A stretch of DNA of 64,000 bases from Klebsiella pneumoniae (GTDB lineage Bacteria > Myxococcota_A > UBA796 > SXON01). A program made the position numbers and the translations under genes. Location: contig CAMAXZ010000016.1 in assembly GCA_945862325.1 (NCBI GenBank), positions 1-64,000 of the forward strand. Direction: 5' to 3'. Positions 1 through 9,028 of the stretch are shown in pieces. Position 1 is the stretch's first letter. Each line of letters begins with the position of its first letter. The notes under the pieces were generated by a model, which had not been told where the DNA came from, ran no database searches, and worked only from the letters and a program-made list of their open reading frames with translations.

Positions 1-630
1 GATCCCGTGGCCGACGCCGACTTCCTCCGCAACGAGTTCGCGGGGAACATCCGCTTCGGAGGAGGGTTCGTGCGCACCGGCGGCGTCGCGCTCGAGGTGC
101 GTGCGCGACTCGTCGAGCTCGGCGAGCAGGACCGCTACGACGCGCAGGGGCGGGCGTGGCTCGACGCCGCGGTCGACGCCCTGCTCGACGCGGTCAAGGT
201 GGAGGCGCGCGACGCGGCCGCGCCCGAGGCCCCACCGCCGATCGATCGCCTGGCGACCCGCGGGCTCCACCCCGAAGACGGCACGGACAACCTGAACCTC
301 CCTCGCACCACCCTCGCGCCTCGCGACGCGGGCCGGGCGCTCGACGCCGCGGGAGCCGGCTACCTGCTCGTGCCCTACCTGCGGAGCTACTACACCCACA
401 ACGGGGGGTGGTTCCTCGGTCACGAGAGCGGCTGCATGGCGGGCGCGCGCGTGGAAGCGCTGCTCGTGCTCTACGACGCGGCCACGGGGAAGGTGGTGTG
501 GTCGCTCGACGCGCTCGGCAAGCACGTGCAGGACCGCCAGGGCCAGGCCAGCCGGGCGGAGCTGGACCAGTACCTCCTGTGGGCGGAGGACCAGGTAGAG
601 CGGCAGCTCGAACGTGGGTTCTTGCGGTAG
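1..630 (+). CDS. Hypothetical protein, 5' end outside the window
   Basis: The reading frame is open from base 1; a GTG at 7 could be the start, but the frame continues to the left edge, so the true N-terminus is probably missing. The visible part is about 209 residues with no membrane segment. The C-terminal half carries a pattern seen in small envelope proteins: a GYLLVPYLRSYY strand, then ALLVLYDAATGKVVWSLDA, meaning a two-strand unit in which a 'D.ATGKVVW' motif closes a sheet. I do not recognise a named family. The next gene is convergent and a strong hairpin lies between them. No function is proposed. Confidence 0.6.
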   Translation, partial: DPVADADFLRNEFAGNIRFGGGFVRTGGVALEVRARLVELGEQDRYDAQGRAWLDAAVDALLDAVKVEARDAAAPEAPPPIDRLATRGLHPEDGTDNLNLPRTTLAPRDAGRALDAAGAGYLLVPYLRSYYTHNGGWFLGHESGCMAGARVEALLVLYDAATGKVVWSLDALGKHVQDRQGQASRAELDQYLLWAEDQVERQLERGFLR

Positions 631-662
631 GGGCGCGGGTTCGTCCACACGCCCGGCGGCCG

Positions 663-689
663 CGTGGGCCGGCGCGGGGCCGGCCCACG
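663..689. terminator. Perfect 11-bp hairpin between convergent genes
   Basis: Bases 663-673 (CGTGGGCCGGC) pair perfectly with 679-689 around a 5-base loop. It sits between the stop codon at 630 and the convergent stop at 697, the place for a bidirectional terminator. There is no T-run on either side, so it may act only partly or together with Rho. Confidence 0.5.
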
Positions 690-696
690 GAGCGGC

Positions 697-1146
697 TCAG
701 TTGGCGTTCGGGACCGGGCCGGAGCCGAGCTTGACGCCGCGCGCTTCGACCGCGGCGCAGCGCTTGCCGAAGAAGGGGAAGCCGAACGGGGAGAACCCGG
801 TGACGGTCGTGTGGACCTTCGGGGCGTAGAGGTTGGTGGCCTCGGGCATCTTCTCGAGGGCGTCGTACAGGGCGCGCGCCGACTCGGGGCTGCCGCCGCC
901 GGTGAGGCTGCCGAGGAGCGCGGACAGGGCGTCGCCGCCGCCACCGCCCGAGGAGCCCTGGCTGTCGGTGAAGAGGTGGCCGAAGTCGATGCCGAGGATG
1001 TAGGTGCCGCAGGCCTCCGCGGACGTCGCGCCGAGCACCTTGTAGTCGACCGACGCGAACGGGAGCGGGGCGCCCGGAACCGTGTGGGACTTGAGGTTGC
1101 AGCCGGCGAGGAGCAGCGCGGGGACGAGGACGAGGAGCTTGTTCAT
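697..1146 (-). CDS. Small secreted lipoprotein of unknown function
   Basis: 149 residues. ATG at 1146 is preceded by GGAG at a proper distance and opens a textbook lipoprotein signal peptide, MNKLLVLVPALLLAGC, so Cys16 should be lipidated. A longer in-frame version to 1227 would bury this signal and was rejected. The mature part contains VDYKVLGATSAEACGTYILGI, resembling the 'YxVLGxxxGxAxGxxxLGI' strand pattern of small TRL-like or unnamed envelope lipoproteins, then a Gly/Ser-rich low-complexity segment and a C-terminal KRCAAVEARG strand. The family link is only a resemblance. It lies downstream of truD and may share its transcript (49 bp apart). Confidence 0.7.
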   Translation of the reverse strand: MNKLLVLVPALLLAGCNLKSHTVPGAPLPFASVDYKVLGATSAEACGTYILGIDFGHLFTDSQGSSGGGGGDALSALLGSLTGGGSPESARALYDALEKMPEATNLYAPKVHTTVTGFSPFGFPFFGKRCAAVEARGVKLGSGPVPNAN

Positions 1147-1195
1147 GGGGTCTCCGTGGAACCGAGGGCCCGCTAACTCGGTCTCTACGGACCGC

Positions 1196-2113
1196 CTACA
1201 GGATCTCTTCGAGCAACACCGTCGCATAACTGCCGGCAGGCAGCTTGAACGACAGGACGAAGCCGTCGTCGGTGTCCTCCACCTGGGCGTGCACGGGCAC
1301 CCACAGCGGCCGACGCGTACCGCGTGTGAGGTCCTGGAAGCGACGGAGCGCGCCCGGCGGGAGGTCCTCCTCGATGAGGATGTCCTCTTCGAAGTGAAGC
1401 GCGTCCTCCGACGGCCACCGCATGTCCCACCCGTAGATCGGCCCGGTCGGCACCCCGTCCTGCTCGACGTCGCCGCGCATGCGCCCGCGGCCGCGCCGCT
1501 CCAACACCCGGTTGAACAGCACGGACTGCCACGCGCTCAGCGCGAACTTGAGCTGGTGGTGTCGGAGGCGCGGGCCCCCGCCGCACAGGATCGCGCGCCC
1601 CTGCGCCGGAGCGTCCCCGCCGACGCGCTGAACCCCGTAGAAGTTGGGCATCCCCGTCTCCGCGAGCCGCGCGAGCCGCGCGCGGGCGACGTCCGCGTCG
1701 CCGCCACGGATGCGGAGCGTGAACGCGTTGCCGCGGAGCTGCCCCACCCGCAGGCGCCGCCCCGTGCGCTCCCGACGCAGCACGCGCACGCCGGGCATGG
1801 GCTCGTCCGGCACGTCGCCGCCGAACTGGACCGTGAACGCCTGCGTCGTGCGCGCGAAGCGATCCTTCATGCCCGCGTAGCCCACGGAGTCCGGCGACAC
1901 GCCCGCGGCGCGGGCCAGCGCCTCCGCGACCTCCATCGTGGTGCGCCCGACCTTCTCGACCCAGAACCACTGGTGCTCGCCGCTGCCGGTCGGCTCGACC
2001 TCCGACAGCTCGTCCACCTGGAAGTCCTCCGGAACTTCCTTCCACATCCCGCCCGCGCCCGGGCCGTCCGTCCACCGCGGGTGCGCCCCGCCGCTCGTGT
2101 AGCCCAGCTTCAT
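1196..2113 (-). CDS. truD: tRNA pseudouridine(13) synthase TruD
   Basis: 305 residues; E. coli TruD has about 349. It isomerises uridine 13 in tRNA to pseudouridine. Visible hallmarks are the N-terminal KEVPEDFQVDE strand, GSGEHQWFWVEK, and the catalytic loop VGYAGMKDRFARTTQ, whose Asp84 is the expected nucleophile. The PNFYGVQRVGG motif follows at about residue 150, and GTRRPLWVP marks the TRUD insertion near the C-terminus. ATG at 2113 overlaps the stop of the upstream oxidoreductase (ATGA), so the two are probably translationally coupled. The shorter length comes from loops, not loss of the catalytic core. Confidence 0.93.
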   Translation of the reverse strand: MKLGYTSGGAHPRWTDGPGAGGMWKEVPEDFQVDELSEVEPTGSGEHQWFWVEKVGRTTMEVAEALARAAGVSPDSVGYAGMKDRFARTTQAFTVQFGGDVPDEPMPGVRVLRRERTGRRLRVGQLRGNAFTLRIRGGDADVARARLARLAETGMPNFYGVQRVGGDAPAQGRAILCGGGPRLRHHQLKFALSAWQSVLFNRVLERRGRGRMRGDVEQDGVPTGPIYGWDMRWPSEDALHFEEDILIEEDLPPGALRRFQDLTRGTRRPLWVPVHAQVEDTDDGFVLSFKLPAGSYATVLLEEIL

Positions 2114-3108
2114 ACGGTCTCCGTCCCTGCGAGGTCCTGCGCCATCACCACCTTCCCGAACGCCTCGCGCCGCTCGAGCAGGGCGTGCGCCTCTGCGAGG
2201 CGCGTCATCGGCAGCACTCGATCCACGACCGGCCGAACCCGACCGGCGGCCACGAGCGCCCATGCGGCGCGGAGGTCGGCGTCTGTGCCCATCGTGCTGC
2301 CGAGCACGTCGAGCTGCTTGAAGAACAACACCCTCAGGTCGAGGGTGGCCTGCGGGCCGCTCGTGGCGCCGCAGCACACGAGGCGCCCGCCCCAGCCGAG
2401 CGCGCGGATCGACCGGTCCCACGTCGACGCGCCGACGCTCTCGACCACGACGTCGAAGTTGCGCGCGCCGATGGCGTCGTACGGCCAGGCGGTGGCGCCC
2501 AGCGCGCTCAGGCGCTCGCGCCGGGCCTCGGTGCTCGCCGTGGCGTGGACGTCGCATCCGAGATCCAGGGCGATCTGGATGGCCATCACCCCGACGCCGC
2601 TCGCGCCGGCCTGCACCAGCACGCGTTCGCCGGGGCGGAGGCGCGCGCGCGCCACGAGCATGTGCCAGGCGGTGAGGAGCGCGAGGGGGAGGGACGCCGC
2701 CTCGGCGCTCGACACCGCGTCGGGGATCGGCAACAGATGGGCGCGGGGCACCACGACGTGCTCCGCGCACCCCCCGTCGGTCGTCTCGCCGCGAATCTGG
2801 AAGCGGCGGCACCGGTTCGTGCGCCCGCCCGCGCAGGCCTCGCAGGCGCCGCAGCCCCACGACGGCGCGAGCGCCCAGCGGCGCCCTTCGGCCTCGCCCG
2901 CCACGTCGGAGCCCGGGATGCGCGGCAGGTGGAAGTCGTGCCCGGGCACCCCGCGCCGCACCCACGTGTCGAGGTGGTTCAGCCCGACGTGGGTGACGGC
3001 GAGGCGAACTTCGTCGGGGCCGGGCTCGACGGCGGGCACCGCCCGCACCTCGAGCACCTCGGGGCCGCCGTGCCGCGCGATGACGACCGCGCGTCGTGTC
3101 GTGGACAT
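2110..3108 (-). CDS. Zinc-binding medium-chain dehydrogenase / quinone oxidoreductase
   Basis: 332 residues. An N-terminal GroES-like catalytic domain (about 1-130) is followed by a Rossmann NAD(P)-binding domain with the dinucleotide motif VLVQAGASGVGVMAIQ near residue 160. The lobe WGCGACEACAGGRTNRC supplies the structural-zinc cysteines of alcohol-dehydrogenase-type members. The catalytic-zinc Cys and His are not clear: VGLNHLDTWVRRG and GSD replace the usual Cys/GHE, which favours a quinone-oxidoreductase-like or partly zinc-free enzyme. Substrate cannot be read from the sequence. It is the first gene of a two-gene unit with truD and is divergent from the sensor kinase (54 bp between starts). 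Confidence 0.85.
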   Translation of the reverse strand: MSTTRRAVVIARHGGPEVLEVRAVPAVEPGPDEVRLAVTHVGLNHLDTWVRRGVPGHDFHLPRIPGSDVAGEAEGRRWALAPSWGCGACEACAGGRTNRCRRFQIRGETTDGGCAEHVVVPRAHLLPIPDAVSSAEAASLPLALLTAWHMLVARARLRPGERVLVQAGASGVGVMAIQIALDLGCDVHATASTEARRERLSALGATAWPYDAIGARNFDVVVESVGASTWDRSIRALGWGGRLVCCGATSGPQATLDLRVLFFKQLDVLGSTMGTDADLRAAWALVAAGRVRPVVDRVLPMTRLAEAHALLERREAFGKVVMAQDLAGTETV

Positions 3109-3162
3109 GGCGGCTCGGTATCCCGATCGTGCGCGCGACCGCGAGCGACGCTACGGAGCCTC

Positions 3163-5244
3163 GTGGATGGGCGCAAGAACGTCGGCCTGCTCGGGTTGAT
3201 CCGCCGCTACGTCGAGGCGCGGCGCGGAAACGTGCGCGCCATGGAGGACCTCTACCACCTCCGCGGCGTGGCGATGTTCGTCGGCGTGTTCGGTGCGACC
3301 GTGGTTGTTCCTGGCCTTCTCCTCGCCTACTACGGCATCGCGGGGCTGCGGGCGGAGGAGCGCGCCGGGCTCGTGGACGTCGAGCGCCAGGCGAACGCCA
3401 CCGCGCGCGTCGTGGTCACCGACGTCGAGCGCATTTTCACCGACTTCGAGGAAGCGACGCTCAACCGTTTGAAGTTCGGGCAGTCCGTCACCTCCGCGCT
3501 GCGTGGGCTCTCGCCCTACCTGCGCGTCGTGCTGCGGTTCGACCCCGAGGGCGCGCTCGTGGCCCCGTTCGTGCGCGACGACGGGGGCGACTTCACCCCG
3601 GACGACCTCTTCTTCCATACGCCGACGCGCTTCGCCCGCTCGTCCGAGGCCCCCCAGGCGGCCGGACACTGGGCCCTGGCGCTGCGGGAGGTGCAGGACG
3701 CCGAAGCCAGGGCGTACGCCACGTTCGGCCGTGCGAACGCCCACCTGCTCCTCGGCGAGCTGACGTCGGCGACCCCCCTCCTCGAGCAGGTCGCGGGGGA
3801 GGCCAACGGCGTGCGCGACCCGCGTGGCTTCCGGCTCGGCGACCTGGCCCGGCTCCGGCTCGGCGAGGCGTTGTTGCAGCGCAGCCCGTCGGCGGGAGAG
3901 GCCGCGCTGCGCGGCATGGTCGACGCCATCCTCGCGGAGCCTTGGGTGATCGGCCGCGGGCAGGAGGCGGCGGTGGCGCGCCGCGCGCTGGACCTCGTCG
4001 CCGGACGGTCGAACGCGGAGTGGCTCTCGCGGGCGCGAGGGGCGCTGGAAGAGCGCGGATCGCAGGCCTATTGGGCCGAGCGCCTCGTCCCCGAGCTCGA
4101 CGACCTCGGGGCGCGCGGCTCGTTGTTCAGGACCAACGAAGATCGCTTCCTGTACCAACGTTCGGAGACCGCGATCTGGGCGTCCACCTGGAAGTCCGAG
4201 GGGCAGTACGTGTTCGCCCTCGAGGCGGACGCGTTGATCCGAGAGGCCCGTGACATCGCGGCGCGGCACTCGGCGGGCTCGCGCGATGTCGTGGCTCGGG
4301 TCCTGGCGCCGGGCGAGCCGCTCCCGGCCGCCGAGCAGAGCCGCCAATCGCTCTCGGTCTGGCTGCCCGGCTGGACGCTCGTGGTCGTGGCCCGCGATCC
4401 GGACCGGCTCGCCGCGCAACGCAGCGAAGAGCGCCTGCGGGGCAGCGGCATCATCGCGTTGTCCCTGGGGATGATCGGCCTTGGCGCGGTGTTGTCGGTC
4501 TGGCTCGTGCGGCGCGAGCTCGACGGCGCCCGCGACAAGAGCGACTTTGCGGCCCACGTCTCGCACGAGCTGCGCTCGCCGATCACGCAGATCCGCCTCA
4601 AAGCCGAGGCGCTCCAGCTCGGGCTCGCGACGGACGAAGCCTCGTTGCAACGTCACTACGACGTGATCATGCGCGAGGCCGAGCGGCTCAGCCGGCTCGT
4701 CGACAACGTGCTCGACTTCTCCGCGATCGAGCGCGGGATGAAGAAGTACACGCTCCGACCTGGCGATCTCGGCGGCACCGTGCATCGCGCCGTGGACGCC
4801 GCGCGGGTGGCGATGGAGACCCGCGCGATGACCATCGAGCTGGAGGTCCCAGAAGACCTGCCGGTGGTCTGGCACGACGGGGAGGCCGTCGGTCAGGTCA
4901 TGCACAATCTTTTGTCGAACGCGGCGAAATATGGCCAGGAAGCTGGATGGATCGGGATCCGCGTGTACGGCGACGACACCGGGGTCCATGTGGACGTGGC
5001 GGACCGGGGAATCGGCATCGACACGGGCGAACAGTCGAGGGTATTCGAGCAATATTGGCGATCGTCCGACCCGTTGGCGCGCCGCAAGAAGGGCACGGGC
5101 ATCGGGTTGACCATCGTGCGCTACATCATGGAAGCGCACGGAGGCCGCGTGACGTTGCAGAGCGCGCCGGGTATCGGCACCACGTTCACCTTGTCCTTCC
5201 CCCTTCGCGCGCCCGTGGGCGCGCTCGAACGCGTCGGAGCCTGA
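3163..5244 (+). CDS. Membrane sensor histidine kinase
   Basis: 693 residues. One membrane segment lies near residues 30-55 (VAMFVGVFGATVVVPGLLLAYYG) and a second near 425-445 (GIIALSLGMIGLGAVLSVWLV). Between them is a roughly 370-residue sensor region that I cannot assign to a family. The kinase core follows: H-box AAHVSHELRSPI with the phospho-acceptor His468, N-box MHNLLSNAAKYG, G1 DVADRGIGID, F-box FEQYWR and G2 KGTGIGLTIV. GTG at 3163 was chosen because GGAG sits 5 bases upstream; ATG at 3241 is possible but has a weaker ribosome site. It is followed after 2 bp by its cognate regulator. The signal is unknown. Confidence 0.92.
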   Translation: MDGRKNVGLLGLIRRYVEARRGNVRAMEDLYHLRGVAMFVGVFGATVVVPGLLLAYYGIAGLRAEERAGLVDVERQANATARVVVTDVERIFTDFEEATLNRLKFGQSVTSALRGLSPYLRVVLRFDPEGALVAPFVRDDGGDFTPDDLFFHTPTRFARSSEAPQAAGHWALALREVQDAEARAYATFGRANAHLLLGELTSATPLLEQVAGEANGVRDPRGFRLGDLARLRLGEALLQRSPSAGEAALRGMVDAILAEPWVIGRGQEAAVARRALDLVAGRSNAEWLSRARGALEERGSQAYWAERLVPELDDLGARGSLFRTNEDRFLYQRSETAIWASTWKSEGQYVFALEADALIREARDIAARHSAGSRDVVARVLAPGEPLPAAEQSRQSLSVWLPGWTLVVVARDPDRLAAQRSEERLRGSGIIALSLGMIGLGAVLSVWLVRRELDGARDKSDFAAHVSHELRSPITQIRLKAEALQLGLATDEASLQRHYDVIMREAERLSRLVDNVLDFSAIERGMKKYTLRPGDLGGTVHRAVDAARVAMETRAMTIELEVPEDLPVVWHDGEAVGQVMHNLLSNAAKYGQEAGWIGIRVYGDDTGVHVDVADRGIGIDTGEQSRVFEQYWRSSDPLARRKKGTGIGLTIVRYIMEAHGGRVTLQSAPGIGTTFTLSFPLRAPVGALERVGA

Positions 5245-5246
5245 CG

Positions 5247-5948
5247 ATGCCCCGCATCCTGTTCGTGGAAGACGAAGAAGATCTCCTCTCCTCGCTCGTG
5301 GCGTTCTTCACGCGCGACGGGTTCGACGTGTTCCACGCCCGCGGCGGGCGTGCCGCGCTCGACGTGGCTGCGCGGCAGAAGCTCGACGTGGTGGTGTGCG
5401 ACGTCATGCTCCACGAGGGGCCGGAGGGTCACCTGGGGCTCGACGGGTTCCAGATCCTCTCGGAGCTGCGCCGCGGGGGCTTCGTCGGCCCGGTGCTGCT
5501 GCTCACGGCGCGCACCCTGGAGACGGACAAGCTCCTCGCGTTCGATCTGGGCGCGGACGACTACGTGACCAAGCCGTTCTCCTTGCTCGAGCTCCGCGCG
5601 CGCATCAACGCCGTGCTGAAGCGGGCCGGCGGGGCGCGCAGCGTGTACCGCTACGGCGGCGTCGAGGTCGACCTCGACAACTACCTGATCCGCCACGGAG
5701 ACGAGGTCGAGCGTCTGTCCAACCGCGAGCAGGAGCTCTTGAAGTACCTCATCGAGCACCGCGGCAAGGTGCTCAACCGCGAAGAGCTCCTCTCCCACAT
5801 CTGGAAATACAGCGCCGGGGTCACGACGCGCACGGTCGACACGCACATCCTGAACGTGCGCAAGAAGCTCCGCGACGACGCGACCTCCCCCCGGTTCATC
5901 GAGACCTTCCACGGTATCGGGTACCGGTTCGTCGGGGAGGAACGGTGA
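5247..5948 (+). CDS. OmpR/PhoB-family response regulator
   Basis: 233 residues. The receiver domain (1-125) shows the acidic pair VEDEED, phospho-acceptor Asp52 in VVVCDVML, a conserved Thr in LLTART, and Lys in [12 protein letters not shown]. The C-terminal winged-helix DNA-binding domain ends with the typical [14 protein letters not shown] recognition helix and GIGYRF wing. A short insertion after Asp52 ([12 protein letters not shown]) lengthens the beta3-alpha3 loop relative to PhoB. It starts 2 bp after the kinase stop, so it is the obvious partner. Targets cannot be read; the operon suggests envelope or phospholipid control. Confidence 0.95.
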   Translation: MPRILFVEDEEDLLSSLVAFFTRDGFDVFHARGGRAALDVAARQKLDVVVCDVMLHEGPEGHLGLDGFQILSELRRGGFVGPVLLLTARTLETDKLLAFDLGADDYVTKPFSLLELRARINAVLKRAGGARSVYRYGGVEVDLDNYLIRHGDEVERLSNREQELLKYLIEHRGKVLNREELLSHIWKYSAGVTTRTVDTHILNVRKKLRDDATSPRFIETFHGIGYRFVGEER

Positions 5949-6712
5949 TCCTCTGCGCCTTCGCTGCGGCCCTCGCCGCGGACGAGGGCGTGCGAGCATG
6001 GGAGACGCTCTACGACGCGCAGCTCATCGAGACGGTGGACGGCACCCCGTCGGTGGCTTGGAAGTACTACGAGCAGCTCCTCGACGAGGTCCCGGAGAGC
6101 GACCCCCTGCGCGGTCAGGTGTGGTTGGCCCTCGGGCGTGCGGGGTGGGACTCGGGCCGCCCGAAAGAGGCCGAGTACGCCCTGCGAGAGGCCCTACGGT
6201 ACCCCGGGGCGCGCCGGGAGGCGGAGTCCTTCCTCGCCCGCATCGAGATGGAGACCCGCCGCGTGCGGCAGCTGCCCTCCCGGCTCGGCTTCGAAGGGGG
6301 CACCGGGGGCTTCGTGCGCGCGCCGGAGAACGCCGATCGCGGCGCGCTGGAGGTCCGTCCCGAAGACGGGAACCCGGCGCTCGCCTGGAACACCGAGGTG
6401 CGTTCGGGGGCGCCGGACCGGGTCGCCCTCGCGCTGCACCCGGGCCTGCCCCTGCGCGGGCTCAGCCTCCGGGTGCGCGCCCACCAGGCGCCCGCCCGGC
6501 TCCTGCTCCGTGTCGGGGACGGCGTCGGTGGCGTGTGGGGCGAGGCCGAGGTCACGGCGAGCCCCGGCGGCTGGACGCGCGTCGAGCTCCTGCCGGGGCG
6601 CGGCGCGGCGCGGGTGACGCCCCGCCTCTTCGAGGTGCTCGACGTGTCCGGCCTGCGAGGCGCCGAGGGCGGGGAGAACACGATCGTCCTCGACGACGTC
6701 GAGCTCCGCTGA
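5945..6712 (+). CDS. Secreted TPR-like protein with C-terminal beta-sandwich-like region
   Basis: 255 residues, starting at a GTG that overlaps the regulator stop (GTGA). The first 15 residues ([14 protein letters not shown]) look like a short signal peptide. Residues 20-100 form paired helices of TPR type ([44 protein letters not shown]). The second half is beta-rich, with [20 protein letters not shown] and [11 protein letters not shown], resembling a galactose-binding-like sandwich. I do not recognise the family. Its place between a two-component pair and lysC suggests it is an accessory or output of the sensor system. Confidence 0.75.
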   Translation: MILCAFAAALAADEGVRAWETLYDAQLIETVDGTPSVAWKYYEQLLDEVPESDPLRGQVWLALGRAGWDSGRPKEAEYALREALRYPGARREAESFLARIEMETRRVRQLPSRLGFEGGTGGFVRAPENADRGALEVRPEDGNPALAWNTEVRSGAPDRVALALHPGLPLRGLSLRVRAHQAPARLLLRVGDGVGGVWGEAEVTASPGGWTRVELLPGRGAARVTPRLFEVLDVSGLRGAEGGENTIVLDDVELR

Positions 6713-7797
6713 TGCCGCTCCTCGTTCAGAAGTACGGCGGGAGCTCGCTCGCGGACGTCGGGCGGATCGGCCGCGTGGCGGATCGCGTGGCGCGTGCGCG
6801 CGCCGCCGGCAACGACGTCGTCGTGGTCGTCAGCGCGATGGGCAACACGACCAACGAGCTCCTCGCCCTCGCGCGCGAAGTGTCGCAGCGCCCCGGGCGT
6901 CGGGAGCTCGACATGTTGATCTCGGTGGGCGAGCGGGTGTCGATGGCGCTGCTCGCGATGGCGCTCCACGAGCGTGGCCACGCCGCGCGGAGCTTCACCG
7001 GCAGTCAGAGTGGCATCTTGACCGACGAGAGCCACGCGAACGCCCGGGTCATCGAGGTGCGGCCCGACCGCGTGCGGGAGTCCATCGCGCGGGGCGAGGT
7101 GGCGATCGTCGCGGGTTTTCAAGGGGTGTCGCGCGCGCGCGAGGTCACCACGCTCGGGCGCGGCGGCTCCGACACGACCGCGGTGGTGCTGGCCGCGGCG
7201 TTGGGGGCCGACGAGTGCGAGATCTGCTCCGACGTCGACGGCGTGTGGTCGGCCGACCCGAGGGCGGTCCCGGGGGCGACCCGCATCGACGCGCTCAGCC
7301 TCGACGAGGGGCTGGCCCTCGCGAGAAACGGTGCGAAGGTCCTCTATGAAGAGGCCGTGGCCTGGGCGCGCGTGCACGGGGTGGTGCTCCGGGCGAGCGC
7401 CACCGCGTCCGACGGAGGGGGCACGGTGCTCGCGAGCGTTGGTCCGTCACCCGATCGTATCGTCGCCGTTACGTCGGACGTGTCCCTCGCGAGGGTCTCG
7501 CTCGCGGAGATCACCGCGCTTCCTCCTGGATCGATCCGGTACGCCGACGCTGCCGGGGCGCTCGTCGACCTGCGCAACGTCCACGGGACTCTCCCCGGCG
7601 CCGTACCCGCGGCCACCGTCGCGGCGATCGGCGCGCGCGCAGGGTCGAATCCGAAGTCGATCCTCGCGATCCTCGAGGCTGCCGGGCCGGTGTCGGGGTG
7701 GCGCGCGGACGCTGACGCGGTAGTCTTGTGTGTCGATCCGGAGACGTGCGCCGACACCGAGCGGCGCCTGCACCGGGCGTTGCTGGAAGCACGATGA
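6712..7797 (+). CDS. lysC: Aspartokinase with shortened regulatory region
   Basis: 361 residues; most single-function aspartokinases have about 400-450. It phosphorylates aspartate in the first step toward lysine, threonine and methionine. The kinase domain is complete: [11 protein letters not shown] at the N-terminus, [15 protein letters not shown], and [26 protein letters not shown] stands where most aspartokinases have V(L)H..(A)..A. The C-terminal part, about 120 residues, should hold ACT repeats, but only one weak beta-alpha-beta pattern is visible ([15 protein letters not shown]..). Feedback control may therefore differ. ATG at 6712 shares bases with the previous stop (TGATG) and its own stop overlaps pssA. 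Confidence 0.9.
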   Translation: MPLLVQKYGGSSLADVGRIGRVADRVARARAAGNDVVVVVSAMGNTTNELLALAREVSQRPGRRELDMLISVGERVSMALLAMALHERGHAARSFTGSQSGILTDESHANARVIEVRPDRVRESIARGEVAIVAGFQGVSRAREVTTLGRGGSDTTAVVLAAALGADECEICSDVDGVWSADPRAVPGATRIDALSLDEGLALARNGAKVLYEEAVAWARVHGVVLRASATASDGGGTVLASVGPSPDRIVAVTSDVSLARVSLAEITALPPGSIRYADAAGALVDLRNVHGTLPGAVPAATVAAIGARAGSNPKSILAILEAAGPVSGWRADADAVVLCVDPETCADTERRLHRALLEAR

Positions 7798-8561
7798 TCC
7801 TCCGCCAGATGCTCAACCCCCCGAACTGGTTCACCTCCGCGAGCCTCCTGTGCGGCCTGTACGCCATCCTGCTCGCAGGAGCCGCCGACGGCGACGCGCG
7901 CGAGTTCTACCGGGCGGGGCTCATGATCTTCTTCGCCGGCCTGTTCGACGCGCTGGACGGCCGCGTGGCGCGCCTCACGGGTACGGGGAGCGCGTTCGGG
8001 GCCCAGCTCGACAGCCTCGTGGACATCGCGAGCTTCGGCGTCGCGCCGGCGTGCCTCGTTTACTTCTGGGGGTTCCAGCCCTACGGCGCGCTCGGCGTCG
8101 GGGTGGCGGGGCTCCTCATGCTCGCCGGGGCGTTCCGCCTCGCGCGGTTCAACGTCGCGCCGCCGCGCTCGCGTCGATGGAGCGAGGGCCTCACGATCAC
8201 CATGGGCGGCGGCACCGTGGCCGCGGTGGTGATGTACTTCGCGGGCTCCGGGCACGTCGTGCCCAAGCAGCCCCTCGCGCTCGCGGCCCTCGTCGTCGCG
8301 GTGTCGGTGCTCGAGGTGTCGTCCGTGCCGTACCGTGCCCTGAAGGGGCTGCGCCCGCGGGCGCTGGCGGCCATGGTCGTCCTGGGCGCCGCGTGCGCCG
8401 CGGTCGGCGCGTTCTACGACATCTCCGCGGCGTTGGTGGCGCTCGGCGGCGCGCACCTCGTCAGCGGCCCCGTCGAGCTCTTGTGGCGTGCGGTACGGCG
8501 CCGTCCGAAGCTCGTGGAGGACGACCAGGTCGAGCCTGCGGAGCGCGCCGGGCCGGCATAG
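7794..8561 (+). CDS. pssA: CDP-diacylglycerol-serine O-phosphatidyltransferase
   Basis: 255 residues, integral membrane. The CDP-alcohol phosphatidyltransferase signature DG-x2-AR-x8-G-x3-D-x3-D is intact ([23 protein letters not shown], residues about 50-75), with the final Asp as catalytic base. Several hydrophobic helices follow. The residues after the signature ([13 protein letters not shown]) match PssA type II enzymes rather than PgsA. It would make phosphatidylserine, the precursor of phosphatidylethanolamine. ATG overlaps the lysC stop (ATGA). The same transcript carries the HK/RR pair, so lipid synthesis may be under that system's control (inference). Confidence 0.9.
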   Translation: MILRQMLNPPNWFTSASLLCGLYAILLAGAADGDAREFYRAGLMIFFAGLFDALDGRVARLTGTGSAFGAQLDSLVDIASFGVAPACLVYFWGFQPYGALGVGVAGLLMLAGAFRLARFNVAPPRSRRWSEGLTITMGGGTVAAVVMYFAGSGHVVPKQPLALAALVVAVSVLEVSSVPYRALKGLRPRALAAMVVLGAACAAVGAFYDISAALVALGGAHLVSGPVELLWRAVRRRPKLVEDDQVEPAERAGPA

Positions 8562-8571
8562 CTCCGCGTTC

Positions 8572-9015
8572 ATGGCCGACATCAACGCGACCCGCCGCCG
8601 AAAGCTCCTGCAGCACGTCGCCGCCAACGGCGGCGCGATGGACATCGGACCCCTCCACGACTGGGCGGGGCTCAAGCTGCTCGCCGCGCACCAGGCGTTC
8701 TCGCAGCTCATGGAGGGCCTCACCGACGACGGGCTCCTCGGGTGGGACGGCAAGACCTTCACGATGACCGACGCCGGTCGCGCCGCCATCGGCCTGGAGC
8801 CCGAGGCCGCCGCGCCAGCCCCCGCCCCGCCGGTCGCGCCTGCGGCCCCCGCGCCGCCTCCGGCGGCCGCGCCGCCGGTCATGGCCGCTCCCCCCTCCGC
8901 CGCGCCCCCCGCGGCCGCCGCGGCTCCAGGCGCACGCGCCGACGATCCGCCCGGCTTGACGCCGCTCGGCCTGCGCCGTCGCGTACGCGGCCTGCTCGAC
9001 CGCCTCCGCGGCTGA
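8572..9015 (+). CDS. Small winged-helix-like protein with Ala/Pro-rich tail
   Basis: 147 residues. The first 70 look like a compact helix-turn-helix/wing fold: MADINATRRRKLLQHVAANG, then LHDWAGLKLLAAHQAFSQLM and a wing GLLGWDGKTFTMTDAGRAAI. This 'GLLGWDGKTFTMTDAG' wing is typical of small winged-helix proteins. Residues 75-125 are an Ala/Pro low-complexity linker, and the end (LGLRRRVRGLLDRLRG) is a basic amphipathic helix. No named family recognised. It follows pssA by 10 bp and is probably the last gene of that operon; DNA or membrane contact is a guess. Confidence 0.7.
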   Translation: MADINATRRRKLLQHVAANGGAMDIGPLHDWAGLKLLAAHQAFSQLMEGLTDDGLLGWDGKTFTMTDAGRAAIGLEPEAAAPAPAPPVAPAAPAPPPAAAPPVMAAPPSAAPPAAAAAPGARADDPPGLTPLGLRRRVRGLLDRLRG

Positions 9016-9028
9016 GCCCCCCGCGCGC

